Program-made: the position numbers and the translations under genes
Part shown: piece by piece, positions 33,624 to 42,315 of the stretch
Layout: each line of letters begins with the position of its first letter
How positions within the stretch are numbered: position 1 is the first letter of the stretch
NCBI GenBank assembly: GCA_002304995.1
Contig: DBPV01000044.1
Span: forward strand, 79,943-128,886
Source: Syntrophaceae bacterium UBA1411
GTDB lineage: Bacteria; Desulfobacterota; Syntrophia; Syntrophales; Smithellaceae
DNA length: 48,944 bases
Direction: 5' to 3'
The notes under the pieces: generated by a model
Seen by the model: the letters and a program-made list of their open reading frames with translations, nothing else
The model's database searches: none
Told to the model about the DNA's origin: nothing

Positions 33624-35322
33624 GCCTGCTCCTTCCCCGATCAGCGCCGCGCGCGGCGTCCAGCATGGCGCGGGCGTGAACGCGCGCCGTTTCCGGAATG
33701 TCCACGCCGCCCAGCATCCGGCTGATCTCTTCGATTTTCTGTGACTCATCGATCTGTTCCACCGTGGTGAAGGTCCGGCCGCCGGCGACCTGCTTGGCGA
33801 CCCGCAGGTGCCGGCCGCCGTAGCTGGCGATCTGCGGCAGATGCGTAATGCAGATGACCTGGTGATGAGCCGATATTTCTTTCAGTTTCCGTCCGACGAT
33901 TTCCGCCGTGGCGCCGCCGATGCCGGAGTCTACTTCGTCAAAGACAAGCGTGGCGACCGATCCGGTCTGCGCCAGAACGTTTTTCAGCGCCAGCACGATG
34001 CGCGACAGCTCCCCGCCGGAGGCGATCCGGGCCAGCGGCTTGGGCTCCTCGCCGGCGTTGGCCGCCAGATAAAATTCGATCTCGTCGCCGCCTTTGGGGC
34101 CGTAAGCCTCCTGTGCAGCACCGCAGCGTTTCGTGAAGGTCGCAAAAAAAGAGGCGTTGGGCATATTGAGATCGCCAAGCTTGGCGTCGATGGCTTTTTT
34201 CAGCGCCGCGGCGGCCTTTTCGCGAAGCTTCGAAAGCGCCAGCGCCTTTTCTCTCAGTTCTGCGGCCAGAACCTCCTTTTCCGTGCCGAGCCGCGCCAGC
34301 TCCTCTTCCAAGCCGGAGGCGCGCTTGAGCTCTTCCTCCATCTCGCGCCGGCGGATGAGGAGGGCCGCCAGACTGCCGCCGTGCTTGCGCTTGAGCCGGC
34401 CGAGCGCATCGAGGCGTTCGTCCACGGCCGCAAGCCGCTCGGGATCGAAAACCAGACGCTTCGCATAGTCGCGCAGCTCCAGCGCCGCATCTGACAGGAT
34501 CGCCTGGCAGCCCTCGAGATCGGCGGGCGCGATTTTCAGCCCCGGATCAATCTTGCGGATTTCGCGCACCTGCGCAAGCGCCTCCTTGAGCTGCCCGCCG
34601 ATGCAGTCTTGTTCCGCATACAGAAGCGCGTAGGCCCGCTCGGCAAAGGAGGAGAGCTTCTGGACGTTGATCAGCACTTTTTTTTCATCCGCCAGCGCCT
34701 CGTCCTCGCCCGCAACGGGCTCGAGGGCGCGTATCTCCGCGAGCTGAAACTCCAGGAGATCGGTTTTTTCCGCGCGCGTCCGGCGCATCTCCTCGATCCT
34801 CGCGATCCGGCCGCAAAGCTCGCCGAAGCGCCGGTAGGCGTCTTCATAGACGGCCCGCGCGTCCAGGCACCCGCCGAATTCATCGAGAATGTCGATGTGG
34901 TTGTCCGCCGTGAGGATCAGTTGATGCTCGTGCTGGCCGCAGATGTTGATCAGCGATTCGCTGATCTGCGCCAGATGGGCGAGCGTCGCCATCTGGCCGT
35001 TGACCTGGGCCCGGTTTTTGCCGCTGCGGGAAATCACCCGCCGGATGACGAGTTCCTCGCCTGCGGAAAATCCCAGCCGGGCAAGTTTTTCCTGCAGACG
35101 GGCATTGTCCCGGATCGAAAAGAGCGCTTCCACGGTGGCGGTGTCGGCCTGCGTCCGAATCATGTCCGCCGCAGCCCGGTCGCCCAGAAGCAGGCTCACC
35201 GCGCCGATCAGAATGGACTTGCCCGCTCCGGTTTCGCCCGAAATGATGTTGAGGCCCTCTTCAAACGAAACGTGCAGTTCGTCGATGATGGCAAAGTTGG
35301 CAATACTGAGCTCATAAAGCAT
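33598..35322 (-). CDS. recN: DNA repair protein RecN
   Basis: 574 residues, the usual length. RecN is an SMC-like ATPase that acts early in double-strand break repair. The N-terminal head has FEEGLNIISGETGAGKSILIGA (Walker A); long coiled segments fill the middle (residues ~155-350); the C-terminal head has RIASGGELSRIVLALK (ABC signature) and TLVFDEVDSGIGG (Walker B). Its start overlaps the end of nadK by 11 bases and its end overlaps the acetyltransferase by 26. Confidence 0.98.
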   Translation of the reverse strand: MLYELSIANFAIIDELHVSFEEGLNIISGETGAGKSILIGAVSLLLGDRAAADMIRTQADTATVEALFSIRDNARLQEKLARLGFSAGEELVIRRVISRSGKNRAQVNGQMATLAHLAQISESLINICGQHEHQLILTADNHIDILDEFGGCLDARAVYEDAYRRFGELCGRIARIEEMRRTRAEKTDLLEFQLAEIRALEPVAGEDEALADEKKVLINVQKLSSFAERAYALLYAEQDCIGGQLKEALAQVREIRKIDPGLKIAPADLEGCQAILSDAALELRDYAKRLVFDPERLAAVDERLDALGRLKRKHGGSLAALLIRRREMEEELKRASGLEEELARLGTEKEVLAAELREKALALSKLREKAAAALKKAIDAKLGDLNMPNASFFATFTKRCGAAQEAYGPKGGDEIEFYLAANAGEEPKPLARIASGGELSRIVLALKNVLAQTGSVATLVFDEVDSGIGGATAEIVGRKLKEISAHHQVICITHLPQIASYGGRHLRVAKQVAGGRTFTTVEQIDESQKIEEISRMLGGVDIPETARVHARAMLDAARGADRGRSRHAEKSTHR

Positions 35323-36205
35323 TTTTTCTTTTCCCGGTTCCTGACGGTAAACTGCCCCAACCCAGTTTAGAACGCAAAATCTCCCCGTAACTCCGGTGCG
35401 GCGAAAGAACCAGCCGTGTGTAATGCTTGGATTTCCGGATCGTCATGACGTCGCCGGAATTGATCCGGTAGGATTCCTGGCCGTCCAGCGTCACGGTCGC
35501 GCCGCTTTCCTTCGACCACAGCGTGACGCCCAGAGCGGAACTCTCCGGAAAGATCACCGGCCGGTTGGTCAGCGTGTGCGGGCAGATGGGATTGATGATG
35601 ATGAGCTCCTTGCCGGGAAAAACGATCGGACCGCCCGCCGAGAGGGAGTAAGCCGTCGACCCCGTCGGCGTGGAAATAATGAGTCCGTCGGACTTGTAGG
35701 TGGTCAGGTACTGGCCGTTGACGGAGGTTTCCAGTTCGACGATGCGCGAGAGGTTGCCGCGGTTGATTACCACGTCGTTGAGAACAATGCCGCCGCCGAT
35801 GGTTTTATTGCCCCGGCGGATTTTGACATCCAGCATCATGCGTTTTTCCGTTGTGCAATCGCCCTTCAAAATCAATTCCAGGGCCGCATAGGTTTCGTTC
35901 AGATTGACTTCCGTGAGGTAGCCGAACGTCCCCATGTTGATGCCGACGATGGGCACGGGGTGATGCGCGACGTAGCGCGCGGTGCGCAGCATCGTGCCGT
36001 CTCCGCCCAGAACCGCGATCAGGTCCACCCGGGCGGCCAGGTCATCGAGCTTGAAACCGCCGTTGCCGCCGACGGCCGCGGCGATGTTCGCCTCCAGAGA
36101 TACCTTGATTTTGCGGTTTTCCAGCCAGCCGGCGAGCGCGCCGGCAAACGCCGCGATATTTTCCTTTTCGATATTGGCAACAATGCCGACTTTCTTAATT
36201 TTCAT
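35312..36205 (-). CDS. nadK: NAD kinase
   Basis: 297 residues. It phosphorylates NAD to NADP in the cytosol. The hallmarks are VLGGDGTMLRTAR (GGDG), NMGTFGYLTEV, the glycine-rich SDGLIISTPTGSTAYSLSAGG and PICPHTLTNRPVI. The ATG at 36205 has GGGAG about ten bases upstream. It leads the operon that continues with recN; nadK next to recN is a common arrangement in many bacteria. I could not place a convincing promoter upstream. Confidence 0.98.
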   Translation of the reverse strand: MKIKKVGIVANIEKENIAAFAGALAGWLENRKIKVSLEANIAAAVGGNGGFKLDDLAARVDLIAVLGGDGTMLRTARYVAHHPVPIVGINMGTFGYLTEVNLNETYAALELILKGDCTTEKRMMLDVKIRRGNKTIGGGIVLNDVVINRGNLSRIVELETSVNGQYLTTYKSDGLIISTPTGSTAYSLSAGGPIVFPGKELIIINPICPHTLTNRPVIFPESSALGVTLWSKESGATVTLDGQESYRINSGDVMTIRKSKHYTRLVLSPHRSYGEILRSKLGWGSLPSGTGKRKNAL

Positions 36206-36328
36206 CTTGAAAAGCTCCCAAGGACGTCGTTTCGTAACATAAAAAAAAGGCTCTGTCTATGGATAAATATTTCAGGTATTTGAATGAAAACTCCATGATA
36301 TCTCACGGCATTTGACAAGCAGAAATTC

Positions 36329-36357
36329 TTGACGGAGCGCGCTCGATAAGGTACGGT
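36329..36357 (+). promoter_or_regulatory. Predicted sigma-70 promoter for the RdgC-like gene
   Basis: TTGACG, 17 bases, TACGGT. The expected transcript start near 36364 excludes the GTG at 36356 as a start codon and favours ATG 36383. Confidence 0.4.
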
Positions 36358-36382
36358 GCGCGCCGGTGAGGTGACGAAAAAA

Positions 36383-37489
36383 ATGGGATTGATCAAAGGA
36401 AATTTCTCTTTTGTGCGTTTCGAGGTGGAAGGCCGGCTGCCGCAGGCCTTCCTGACGTTTGTCAACAACCGCATCCGGGAAAACGCCTTTCGGGAAGCGC
36501 GGTCTTCGACGGAAGAAAAGCGGATGGGCTGGGTGTCCGCCACGGATGTTCTGGATTCCGATTTCGAACAGGCAAACTACGCCCTGGGCGATTATCTGAT
36601 TTTTTCGCTGCGCGTGGACCGCAAGCAGATCCCCGCCCGCCTGATGAAAATCCGCCTGCTGGAAGAGCAGCGGCGGTTCATGGCCGAGCACAACCAGCCC
36701 CGCATCGGCAAGGCCGTCACCGAAGGCCTCAGGGAAAAGATCAAACTCGAGCTTTTGACCAAAAGCGATCCCGTTCCCTCCTTTTACGACGTTTTGTGGG
36801 CGGTGGCCCAAAACAAAGTGTATTTTTCCTCGTTGTCGGACAAAATCGCAGACGACTTCGTCGATTTGTTCAAGAAAACCTTTTCCGTGTCGCTCAGGCG
36901 CGTTTTGCCCCAGGAAGTTCCCCTCGCGCTGGAGCATAAAAACCGTTCCGAAGTTCCGGCCGACGATCTTGCGCTCGTCGGTCGGGAATTTCTCACCTGG
37001 CTGTGGTTCAAGTCCGAAGAAAGAAACGGCCGCATCGCGCTTTCCTCCTCCGAGGACATCGAGCTGCACCTGCTCAAACGCATCGCCCTCGAGGCGGGCG
37101 AAGGCGAGTATGCCCAGGGCGTCGTCTGTTCGGGCCTGCACGCCGAATTGACGGAAGGCAAGGAAGCCGTCCGCCGGGGGAAGAAAGTCAAGGACGCGGG
37201 GATCAAACTCCACCGCGACGCGAATGAATGGGAGTTTGCGTTCAAAGCCGATACCTTTTACTTTCAATCGCTCAAGATGCCGGTTGAAGACGGGCGGGAA
37301 GCCGGAGAGGATCCGTCGGCCAAGCTCCTCGAACGCATTTATCTCATTGAAAAGGCGGCCACGACGATCGACGCGCTTTACGCCTCTTTTCTCGCGGTGC
37401 GTTTTTCCGCGGACTGGACGCAAAAGGAAAAGCCGCGTTTGACGGCCTGGCTCAAGCCGGATGCGGCGCCGGCGGCCGGCCCGGGATAA
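36383..37489 (+). CDS. RdgC-like recombination-associated protein
   Basis: 368 residues from ATG 36383, about nine bases after GAGGTG. The match to RdgC is moderate: MGWVSATD near the N-terminus (MGWV is typical), then a basic helix-rich block (LREKIKLELLTKSDPVPSFYDVLWAVAQNKVYFSSLSDKIADDFVDLF in pattern), and a later segment with AELTEGK. E. coli RdgC, about 300 residues, forms a ring on DNA and restrains RecA. This one is ~65 residues longer, mainly in the middle. Such a role here is inferred from the family only. It stands alone with its own promoter. Confidence 0.6.
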   Translation: MGLIKGNFSFVRFEVEGRLPQAFLTFVNNRIRENAFREARSSTEEKRMGWVSATDVLDSDFEQANYALGDYLIFSLRVDRKQIPARLMKIRLLEEQRRFMAEHNQPRIGKAVTEGLREKIKLELLTKSDPVPSFYDVLWAVAQNKVYFSSLSDKIADDFVDLFKKTFSVSLRRVLPQEVPLALEHKNRSEVPADDLALVGREFLTWLWFKSEERNGRIALSSSEDIELHLLKRIALEAGEGEYAQGVVCSGLHAELTEGKEAVRRGKKVKDAGIKLHRDANEWEFAFKADTFYFQSLKMPVEDGREAGEDPSAKLLERIYLIEKAATTIDALYASFLAVRFSADWTQKEKPRLTAWLKPDAAPAAGPG

Positions 37490-37494
37490 AAAAC

Positions 37495-37522
37495 TTTACA
37501 AACGGCGGGAAATGGTTAAACT
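37495..37522 (+). promoter_or_regulatory. Predicted sigma-70 promoter for the phasin-like gene
   Basis: TTTACA, 16 bases, TAAACT, some 75 bases before the ribosome site at 37591-37597. Confidence 0.45.
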
Positions 37523-37603
37523 GAAGACGGTTTCATTCGCATTCATACACAAGAGACGTGTAACCCGATAAATCTGCAAACCCTTGAACAACGGAGGTAA
37601 GAA

Positions 37604-37870
37604 ATGGACCCGAAACAGATCGCCAAACAGATGATCGTTTTTAACAAAACCGCCTTTGACAATAATTTCCGGGCGATGCAGGCCCTGCACGAACAAACCG
37701 AACGCCTCGTCCATAAATTCTGGGAAAAATCGCCGCTGTTTCCGGAAGAAGGCAAAAAAGCCATCTCCGACTGGATGACCGCCTACAAGAAGGGCTGCGA
37801 GGACTTCAAGAACATCGTCGACGACAACTTCAAAAAGGTGGAAGATTTCTTCAAAGAAACGCCCGAATGA
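37604..37870 (+). CDS. Small helical protein, phasin-like
   Basis: 88 residues with a strong ACGGAGG site seven bases before the ATG and its own promoter, so it is likely well expressed. The sequence is one amphipathic helical block (KQIAKQMIVFNKTAFDNNF, ALHEQTERLVHKFW, WMTAYKKGCEDFKNIVDDNF) without signal or membrane segment. The pattern is like short phasins, which coat polyhydroxyalkanoate granules, but the resemblance is general and no PHA gene is in the window. It could instead be an unrelated coiled-coil protein. Confidence 0.65.
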   Translation: MDPKQIAKQMIVFNKTAFDNNFRAMQALHEQTERLVHKFWEKSPLFPEEGKKAISDWMTAYKKGCEDFKNIVDDNFKKVEDFFKETPE

Positions 37871-37906
37871 ACATCGGGGGCCGCCGCCATTTTTAAAGCG
37901 GGGCGG

Positions 37907-38557
37907 CTAACGCTTGAGATGCGGGGCTAAAACGCCCTCCAGTTTCAGCCGCTGCGTTTCGACCTCGTCCGGATTCATGTCCGGCGGCAGCTTCAAAAGC
38001 GGACAGAAAGTGACGCTCACGCGGGCAAAGGGTTTGGGAACCATGTAGCGGTCCCAGCTTTTGGCGTGCCAGGCCCGGTCGGCCTCCACGTACACCGGCG
38101 CGATCGCAGCGCCCGCGCCGGCGGCGATCGCAACGGCGCCGGGCTTCACGACGCCCGCCGGTCCCCGCGGTCCGTCGAGCAGATGAACCGCCAGCTGCCC
38201 TTCGCGCAGGCGGGTGATAATCTCCCGCAGCGCCGGTCCGCCGCCGCGCGACGACGATCCGCGCACGGGGCGCGCATGCGCCGCTTCGGCGACGCGCGAG
38301 GCGATGTCTCCGTCCGTGCTGCGGGAAATCATGACCAGCGCGCGGTATTTCCTGTAGCGCCGAAACACGCGGACGCCGACAAAAAACTGCTGGTGCCAGC
38401 AGCCGATCAGAACTTTACCGCCCTTTTCGATGTGGCTGATCCACTCGGCGTCGTTGACCACGTGCAGACGAAACGTCAGCGTGTACAGCCAGGCGAGATA
38501 GTACAGAAGGCTGCCGCCGATCTTGACGGCGGCGACTTTGCGCAGTTTTTTGAACAT
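37907..38557 (-). CDS. Lysophospholipid acyltransferase-family protein (DUF374)
   Basis: 216 residues from ATG 38557 with GGAG eight bases upstream; longer in-frame starts lack a site. The N-terminus has a hydrophobic segment (GGSLLYYLAWLYTLTF). The family pattern includes the acyltransferase His motif in IGCWHQQFFVGV, SRSTDGDIASRV, VRGSSSRGGGPALREI and LLDGPRGPAGVVKPGA, as in DUF374 proteins related to lipid A and lysophospholipid acyltransferases. It probably acylates a lipid at the inner membrane; the acceptor is not known. Confidence 0.85.
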   Translation of the reverse strand: MFKKLRKVAAVKIGGSLLYYLAWLYTLTFRLHVVNDAEWISHIEKGGKVLIGCWHQQFFVGVRVFRRYRKYRALVMISRSTDGDIASRVAEAAHARPVRGSSSRGGGPALREIITRLREGQLAVHLLDGPRGPAGVVKPGAVAIAAGAGAAIAPVYVEADRAWHAKSWDRYMVPKPFARVSVTFCPLLKLPPDMNPDEVETQRLKLEGVLAPHLKR

Positions 38558-38634
38558 GGCCGAAACTCCTTGTCGTCCCGGCGCCAAGTAAACATGGATG
38601 GCTTTTCCACGCAAGAATAAATTGACATTCGGGC

Positions 38635-38663
38635 TTGATTATCGCCCGGCGATTATTTAAAAA
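38635..38663 (+). promoter_or_regulatory. Predicted sigma-70 promoter for the kinase fusion gene
   Basis: TTGATT, 17 bases, TAAAAA; ends 40 bases before ATG 38704, which is preceded by CGGAGG. Confidence 0.5.
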
Positions 38664-38703
38664 CAGGGACAAAACCGATCCCAACCGCACACGGAGGCTC
38701 TGA

Positions 38704-40290
38704 ATGAATTCAACCGGCATCGCCCAAAACCTGACCCGCCCCGATTTTTATCCGCACCGCCCGGCCGCGGTCGAAATGGTCCAGACGCACATCTCCTGGG
38801 TGTTCATCGCCGGCGACCTGGTCTACAAGGTTAAAAAGCCCGTCAACTTCGGCTTTCTGGATTTCACAACACTGGAAAAAAGAAAGTTTTACTGCGAAGA
38901 AGAAGTCCGCCTGAACCGGCGCCTCGCGCCCAGCATCTATCTGGACGTCGTGCCGATCGTCAGGCGGGAGGACGGACGGCTCCGGCCCGGCGGCCCGGGA
39001 GACGTGGTGGACTACGCCGTCCGCATGAAGAAGCTGCCGCTGGACCGGATGCTGAAGATTCTGCTGGCCCAGGGCCGGGCCGACGCAAAGGTCATGGATG
39101 CGGTCGCCCGGCGCATCGCCCGCTTCCACCGGGAAGCTGAGACCGGCGGCGCCATCGACGAAATGGGCCGGCCGGCCATCATCCGCCACAATCAGGAGGA
39201 AAACTTCGCGCAAACCGAAAAGTACGTCAACCGGACCATCCCCGCTTATCAATACGACTTCATCCGGGAGTACGTCGAAAAATTTCTGAACGTTCACAGC
39301 GAGCTTCTGGAAAGACGGGTCGCCGAGCACCGGATCCGCGACTGCCACGGCGATCTGCACCTGGAGCACATCTGCATCGCCGACGACATTCTCGTTTTTG
39401 ACTGCATCGAGTTCAACGAACGCTTCCGCTTCGGCGACGTGGCGGCCGAAGTGGCTTTTCTCACGATGGATCTCGATTACAACGGCTATCCGGAGCGGGC
39501 GGAAGATTTCGCGCGGTCCTACCTCGACGACTCCGGCGACCGGGACCTGCCCGCGCTGCTCAATTTTTACCGCTCGTATTACGCTTACGTCCGCGGCAAA
39601 GTCACCAGCTTCCGCCTGGACCAGAAAGAACTGCCCGAGGCCGAACGCAGCGACGTCATCCGCACGGCGACGCAATACTTCAATCTGTCTTACACCTACG
39701 CGGCGCGGCTGGAAAAGCCCGCGCTGATCCTGACCGCGGGGCTGATCGGCTCCGGCAAGAGTTACCAGGCCAGAAACCTGGCCGAGCGGCTGGGCGCGGA
39801 CGTCGTCCGTACGGACGTCCTGCGCAAGGAGCTTTTGCAGATCGCGCCCGCCGAAAAGCATCCCGATGCGTTCGGGCAGGGCATCTACAGCGCGGACATC
39901 ACCCGCAAAACCTACGAAAAAGCCGTGGAATGGGCCGCCGGACGGCTGGCGCAGGGCCGGCCGGTGATCATCGACGCGTCGTTTCGCAGCCGAGCCGACC
40001 GGGCGCCGGCCATCGCTCTGGCCCGAAAGCTCGCGGTGCCGCTTTATGTCATCGAATGCGCCTGTCCGGACGAACTGGTGAAAATCCGCCTGGAGAAACG
40101 CCAGCAGGACCGGGACAATCCCTCCGACGGCCGCTGGGAAATCCTTCAGGAGCAGAAGAGGCACTACGAAGCAATCTGCGAAATTCCCGCACAAAGCCAT
40201 TTCCAGGTGGACACGTCGGACAAACCGGAGCTGGCGCGCGAGCAGATTATTCGAAAAATTAAAATGGCGGAGTTAGAGCCCCCCGCGTGA
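38704..40290 (+). CDS. Aminoglycoside phosphotransferase-like / P-loop kinase fusion
   Basis: 528 residues. Residues 1 to ~330 are a protein-kinase-like (APH) fold: VYKVKKPVNFGFLDFTT with the ATP-binding Lys, CHGDLHLEHICI with the catalytic Asp, and VFDCIEFNERFRFGD. Residues ~340-525 are a nucleotide kinase fold with the P-loop AGLIGSGKSYQA, LGADVVRTDVLRKEL and a C-terminal RLEKRQQDRDNPSDGRW lid. This two-domain layout is a known uncharacterised family; it is not evidence for antibiotic resistance. It has its own promoter and converges on bamD. Confidence 0.88.
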   Translation: MNSTGIAQNLTRPDFYPHRPAAVEMVQTHISWVFIAGDLVYKVKKPVNFGFLDFTTLEKRKFYCEEEVRLNRRLAPSIYLDVVPIVRREDGRLRPGGPGDVVDYAVRMKKLPLDRMLKILLAQGRADAKVMDAVARRIARFHREAETGGAIDEMGRPAIIRHNQEENFAQTEKYVNRTIPAYQYDFIREYVEKFLNVHSELLERRVAEHRIRDCHGDLHLEHICIADDILVFDCIEFNERFRFGDVAAEVAFLTMDLDYNGYPERAEDFARSYLDDSGDRDLPALLNFYRSYYAYVRGKVTSFRLDQKELPEAERSDVIRTATQYFNLSYTYAARLEKPALILTAGLIGSGKSYQARNLAERLGADVVRTDVLRKELLQIAPAEKHPDAFGQGIYSADITRKTYEKAVEWAAGRLAQGRPVIIDASFRSRADRAPAIALARKLAVPLYVIECACPDELVKIRLEKRQQDRDNPSDGRWEILQEQKRHYEAICEIPAQSHFQVDTSDKPELAREQIIRKIKMAELEPPA

Positions 40291-40297
40291 CAAGACC

Positions 40298-41074
40298 TCA
40301 GGGGGTTTCGGCTTTTTTCTTCTTCGCCGCTGCCGCGGCTTTGGCCTGTTCTTTTTCTGCCTTGGCCTTTTGTTCCTTTTCCTGTTCGGCCAGGCGGGCT
40401 TTCGTTTCCGCGATGTAGTAATCTATCTTCATATCCATGCCCACGCCGCGGTAATCGCGGGCGATGCCTTCAAAACGCTGCAGCGCAGCGGCATATTTTT
40501 TCTGTTTGAAATAAAAGCTGCCGACGTAAAACTCGTGCTCGGCCAGCTTGGCCTTGCAGTCCCGAACCATCTTTTCCGCGAGCAGCGAAAACTTGCTCTG
40601 CGGATACCGGGCAATCAGCCGCTCGAACTCCCTCTTGGCTTTGAGCGTTTCCGTCTGGTCCCGGTCGATCGCGCCGATCTGCACAAAGTGGCACATGCCC
40701 ATCTGATAAATCGCGTAGGGAACGTTTTCGTGCGTCGGATGGAGCATCGTAAAATCCCGGTAGGCGGCTTCCGCTTCTCCGTATTCCTTGTCGCTGTAAA
40801 AGGCGTCGGCGATGCCGAGCTCGGCCAGGATCGCCAGTTCGTGCAGCGGATATTCTTCCTTGAGCCTCGTGAAAACCTCGCGGGCCTTTTTATACGAGCC
40901 GTTTTGATATTCCGTCGTGCCGCGCGCGTACAGGCCTTCCGGCGTGGACTTGATCGGCTCCTGCCTGAAGAAAAATTCGAAGACGTTTCCCTTCAGAAGG
41001 CTTGACTTATCGAAGGAGCAGCCGCTGAAAAGTAACACGAAGACCAAAACAATGCTGATGTTTTTAAACTTCAC
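40298..41074 (-). CDS. bamD: Outer membrane assembly lipoprotein BamD
   Basis: 258 residues. The start is a GTG at 41074 with AGGA upstream. The signal ends in the lipobox LFSGC (Cys19). Five TPR-like helical pairs follow (GLYARGTTEYQNGSYKKAREVF, AYRDFTMLHPTHENVPYAIYQMG, KREFERLIARYPQSKF, YVGSFYFKQKKYAAALQRFEGI), the BamD/YfiO pattern. BamD works with BamA to insert beta-barrel proteins. The C-terminus has an unusual low-complexity tail of Lys, Ala and Glu. It follows trxA by 66 bases. Confidence 0.93.
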   Translation of the reverse strand: MKFKNISIVLVFVLLFSGCSFDKSSLLKGNVFEFFFRQEPIKSTPEGLYARGTTEYQNGSYKKAREVFTRLKEEYPLHELAILAELGIADAFYSDKEYGEAEAAYRDFTMLHPTHENVPYAIYQMGMCHFVQIGAIDRDQTETLKAKREFERLIARYPQSKFSLLAEKMVRDCKAKLAEHEFYVGSFYFKQKKYAAALQRFEGIARDYRGVGMDMKIDYYIAETKARLAEQEKEQKAKAEKEQAKAAAAAKKKKAETP

Positions 41075-41140
41075 CGTCCATCCTGTCTGTTCATGAAAAG
41101 GGAAGCAAGATTATCCCGACGTTTTGGTGCGGAAAAAGAA

Positions 41141-41470
41141 TCACAGGCTTTTATTGATCAACGCCTCGATTTTATCCTTCGGCACGAGGCCGATAACGGT
41201 GTCCGCGACTTTTCCATCCTTGAACAGCATCAACGTGGGAATGCTGCGCACGCCGTAGGCAACCGCCGATTTCTGGCTGTCGTCCACATTGAGCTTCATC
41301 ACCTTGATTTTGCCTTGATATTCGGCGGCGACCTCTTCCACAATCGGCCCGATGGCCTTGCAGGGTCCGCACCAGGGCGCCCAGAAATCGATGAGCACCG
41401 GCTTGTCGCTTTTCAGGACTTCCCCTTCAAAATTTTCGTCGGTGGCCACGGACAGAAGTTGGCTGCTCAT
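41141..41470 (-). CDS. trxA: Thioredoxin
   Basis: 109 residues. The redox site is WAPWCGPCK, with the cis-Pro in VRSIPTLMLF and FKDGK nearby. No signal peptide, so cytosolic. AAAAAGGAGGG precedes the ATG at 41470, and a promoter lies at 41499-41528. It is followed by bamD in the same direction. Confidence 0.98.
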   Translation of the reverse strand: MSSQLLSVATDENFEGEVLKSDKPVLIDFWAPWCGPCKAIGPIVEEVAAEYQGKIKVMKLNVDDSQKSAVAYGVRSIPTLMLFKDGKVADTVIGLVPKDKIEALINKSL

Positions 41471-41498
41471 GAAACGCCCTCCTTTTTAGATTTGGGAC

Positions 41499-41528
41499 GT
41501 TATCTCACAGCGCGGCAAAAAAAGTCAA
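41499..41528 (-). promoter_or_regulatory. Predicted sigma-70 promoter for trxA
   Basis: On the minus strand TTGACT is followed after 18 bases by GATAAC, which matches TATAAT at four of six positions. Confidence 0.5.
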
Positions 41529-41544
41529 ATGCTATTTCATCCTT

Positions 41545-41573
41545 TTGACGAAGCCCCGTTTATCTGTTATAAA
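41545..41573 (+). promoter_or_regulatory. Sigma-70 promoter for the nucleoside phosphorylase
   Basis: TTGACG (41545-41550), 17 bases, TATAAA (41568-41573), 26 bases before the start codon. Confidence 0.7.
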
Positions 41574-41598
41574 ATCCGCCGCATGGAAGGAGGAAGCT

Positions 41599-42315
41599 AT
41601 GGCGCGGATTGGCGTGCTCGCGGGCACATTCATGATGGAAAAGAGTTCCCTGCTTCACGGGGGCAAAAAAGAAAAAGTGCGCACGCCTTACGGCGAGGCT
41701 TGCGCCGTCATTACGGACCGGCTGGTTTTCGTGCTGAGGCACGGCGCGGACCCGAACCACTATGTCCTGCCACACCTCATCAACCATCCCGCCAATCTCC
41801 GGGCGCTCAAAGACCTGGGCGCAACCGAGGTCATCGGCGTGAACTCGACCGGCTCCCTGAAAAAAAACCTGTCTCCGGGGCTGCTCGTGATTCCCGACGA
41901 CTTCATTTCGTTTGCGCCCACGCCGACGGTTGCCGAAGGCCGCCCCCTGCACATCGCGCCGTCGCTCAGCGAGAATGTCCGCGGCCGGCTCATCGCCGCC
42001 GCCCACAGCGCCGGAATTGCCGCAGCGGAAAAAGGCGTTTACTGGCAGGTGCCGGGCCCCCGCCTGGAAACCCGCACGGAAATCCGGATGATGTCCGCGT
42101 TCGCCGACGTGGTCGGCATGACCATGGCCAGCGAAGCGGCGGTGGCCTCAGAACTGGATCTGCCTTACGCGTCAGCCTGCTCCATCGACAATTACGGAAA
42201 CGGTCTGGTGGAAAAACCGCTCCGCATGGAGCAAATCATCGCCGGCACACGCCGCAACGCGGACATGATGAAAAAACTGCTGGAAAGTTATCTGCTTGTT
42301 ACGGCGCAGGCGTAG
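41599..42315 (+). CDS. MTAP/PNP-family nucleoside phosphorylase
   Basis: 238 residues from ATG 41599, which follows AAGGAGG. The family pattern is visible in GVNSTGSLKKNLSPGLLVIPDDFISF, HIAPSLSENVRGRL, WQVPGPRLETRTEIRMM (substrate-binding ExM region) and DVVGMTMASEAAVASELDLPYAS. Such enzymes split 5'-methylthioadenosine, 5'-methylthioinosine or related nucleosides with phosphate, in methionine salvage. It is shorter than human MTAP (~280), and the phosphate loop lacks the usual GTG.SF.S form, so the substrate is open. Its end overlaps the CNNM gene tail to tail by 17 bases. Confidence 0.8.
   Translation: MARIGVLAGTFMMEKSSLLHGGKKEKVRTPYGEACAVITDRLVFVLRHGADPNHYVLPHLINHPANLRALKDLGATEVIGVNSTGSLKKNLSPGLLVIPDDFISFAPTPTVAEGRPLHIAPSLSENVRGRLIAAAHSAGIAAAEKGVYWQVPGPRLETRTEIRMMSAFADVVGMTMASEAAVASELDLPYASACSIDNYGNGLVEKPLRMEQIIAGTRRNADMMKKLLESYLLVTAQA

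Noticed and set aside
37881..37909. Hairpin GCCGCC/GGCGGC between the phasin-like and acyltransferase genes
   Set aside because: The stem is bulged and no T-run follows on either strand, and it overlaps a stop codon; too weak to call a terminator.
38704..40290. Reading the APH-like fusion as an antibiotic-resistance gene
   Set aside because: The two-domain layout belongs to a widespread uncharacterised kinase family, with no resistance genes or mobile elements nearby.
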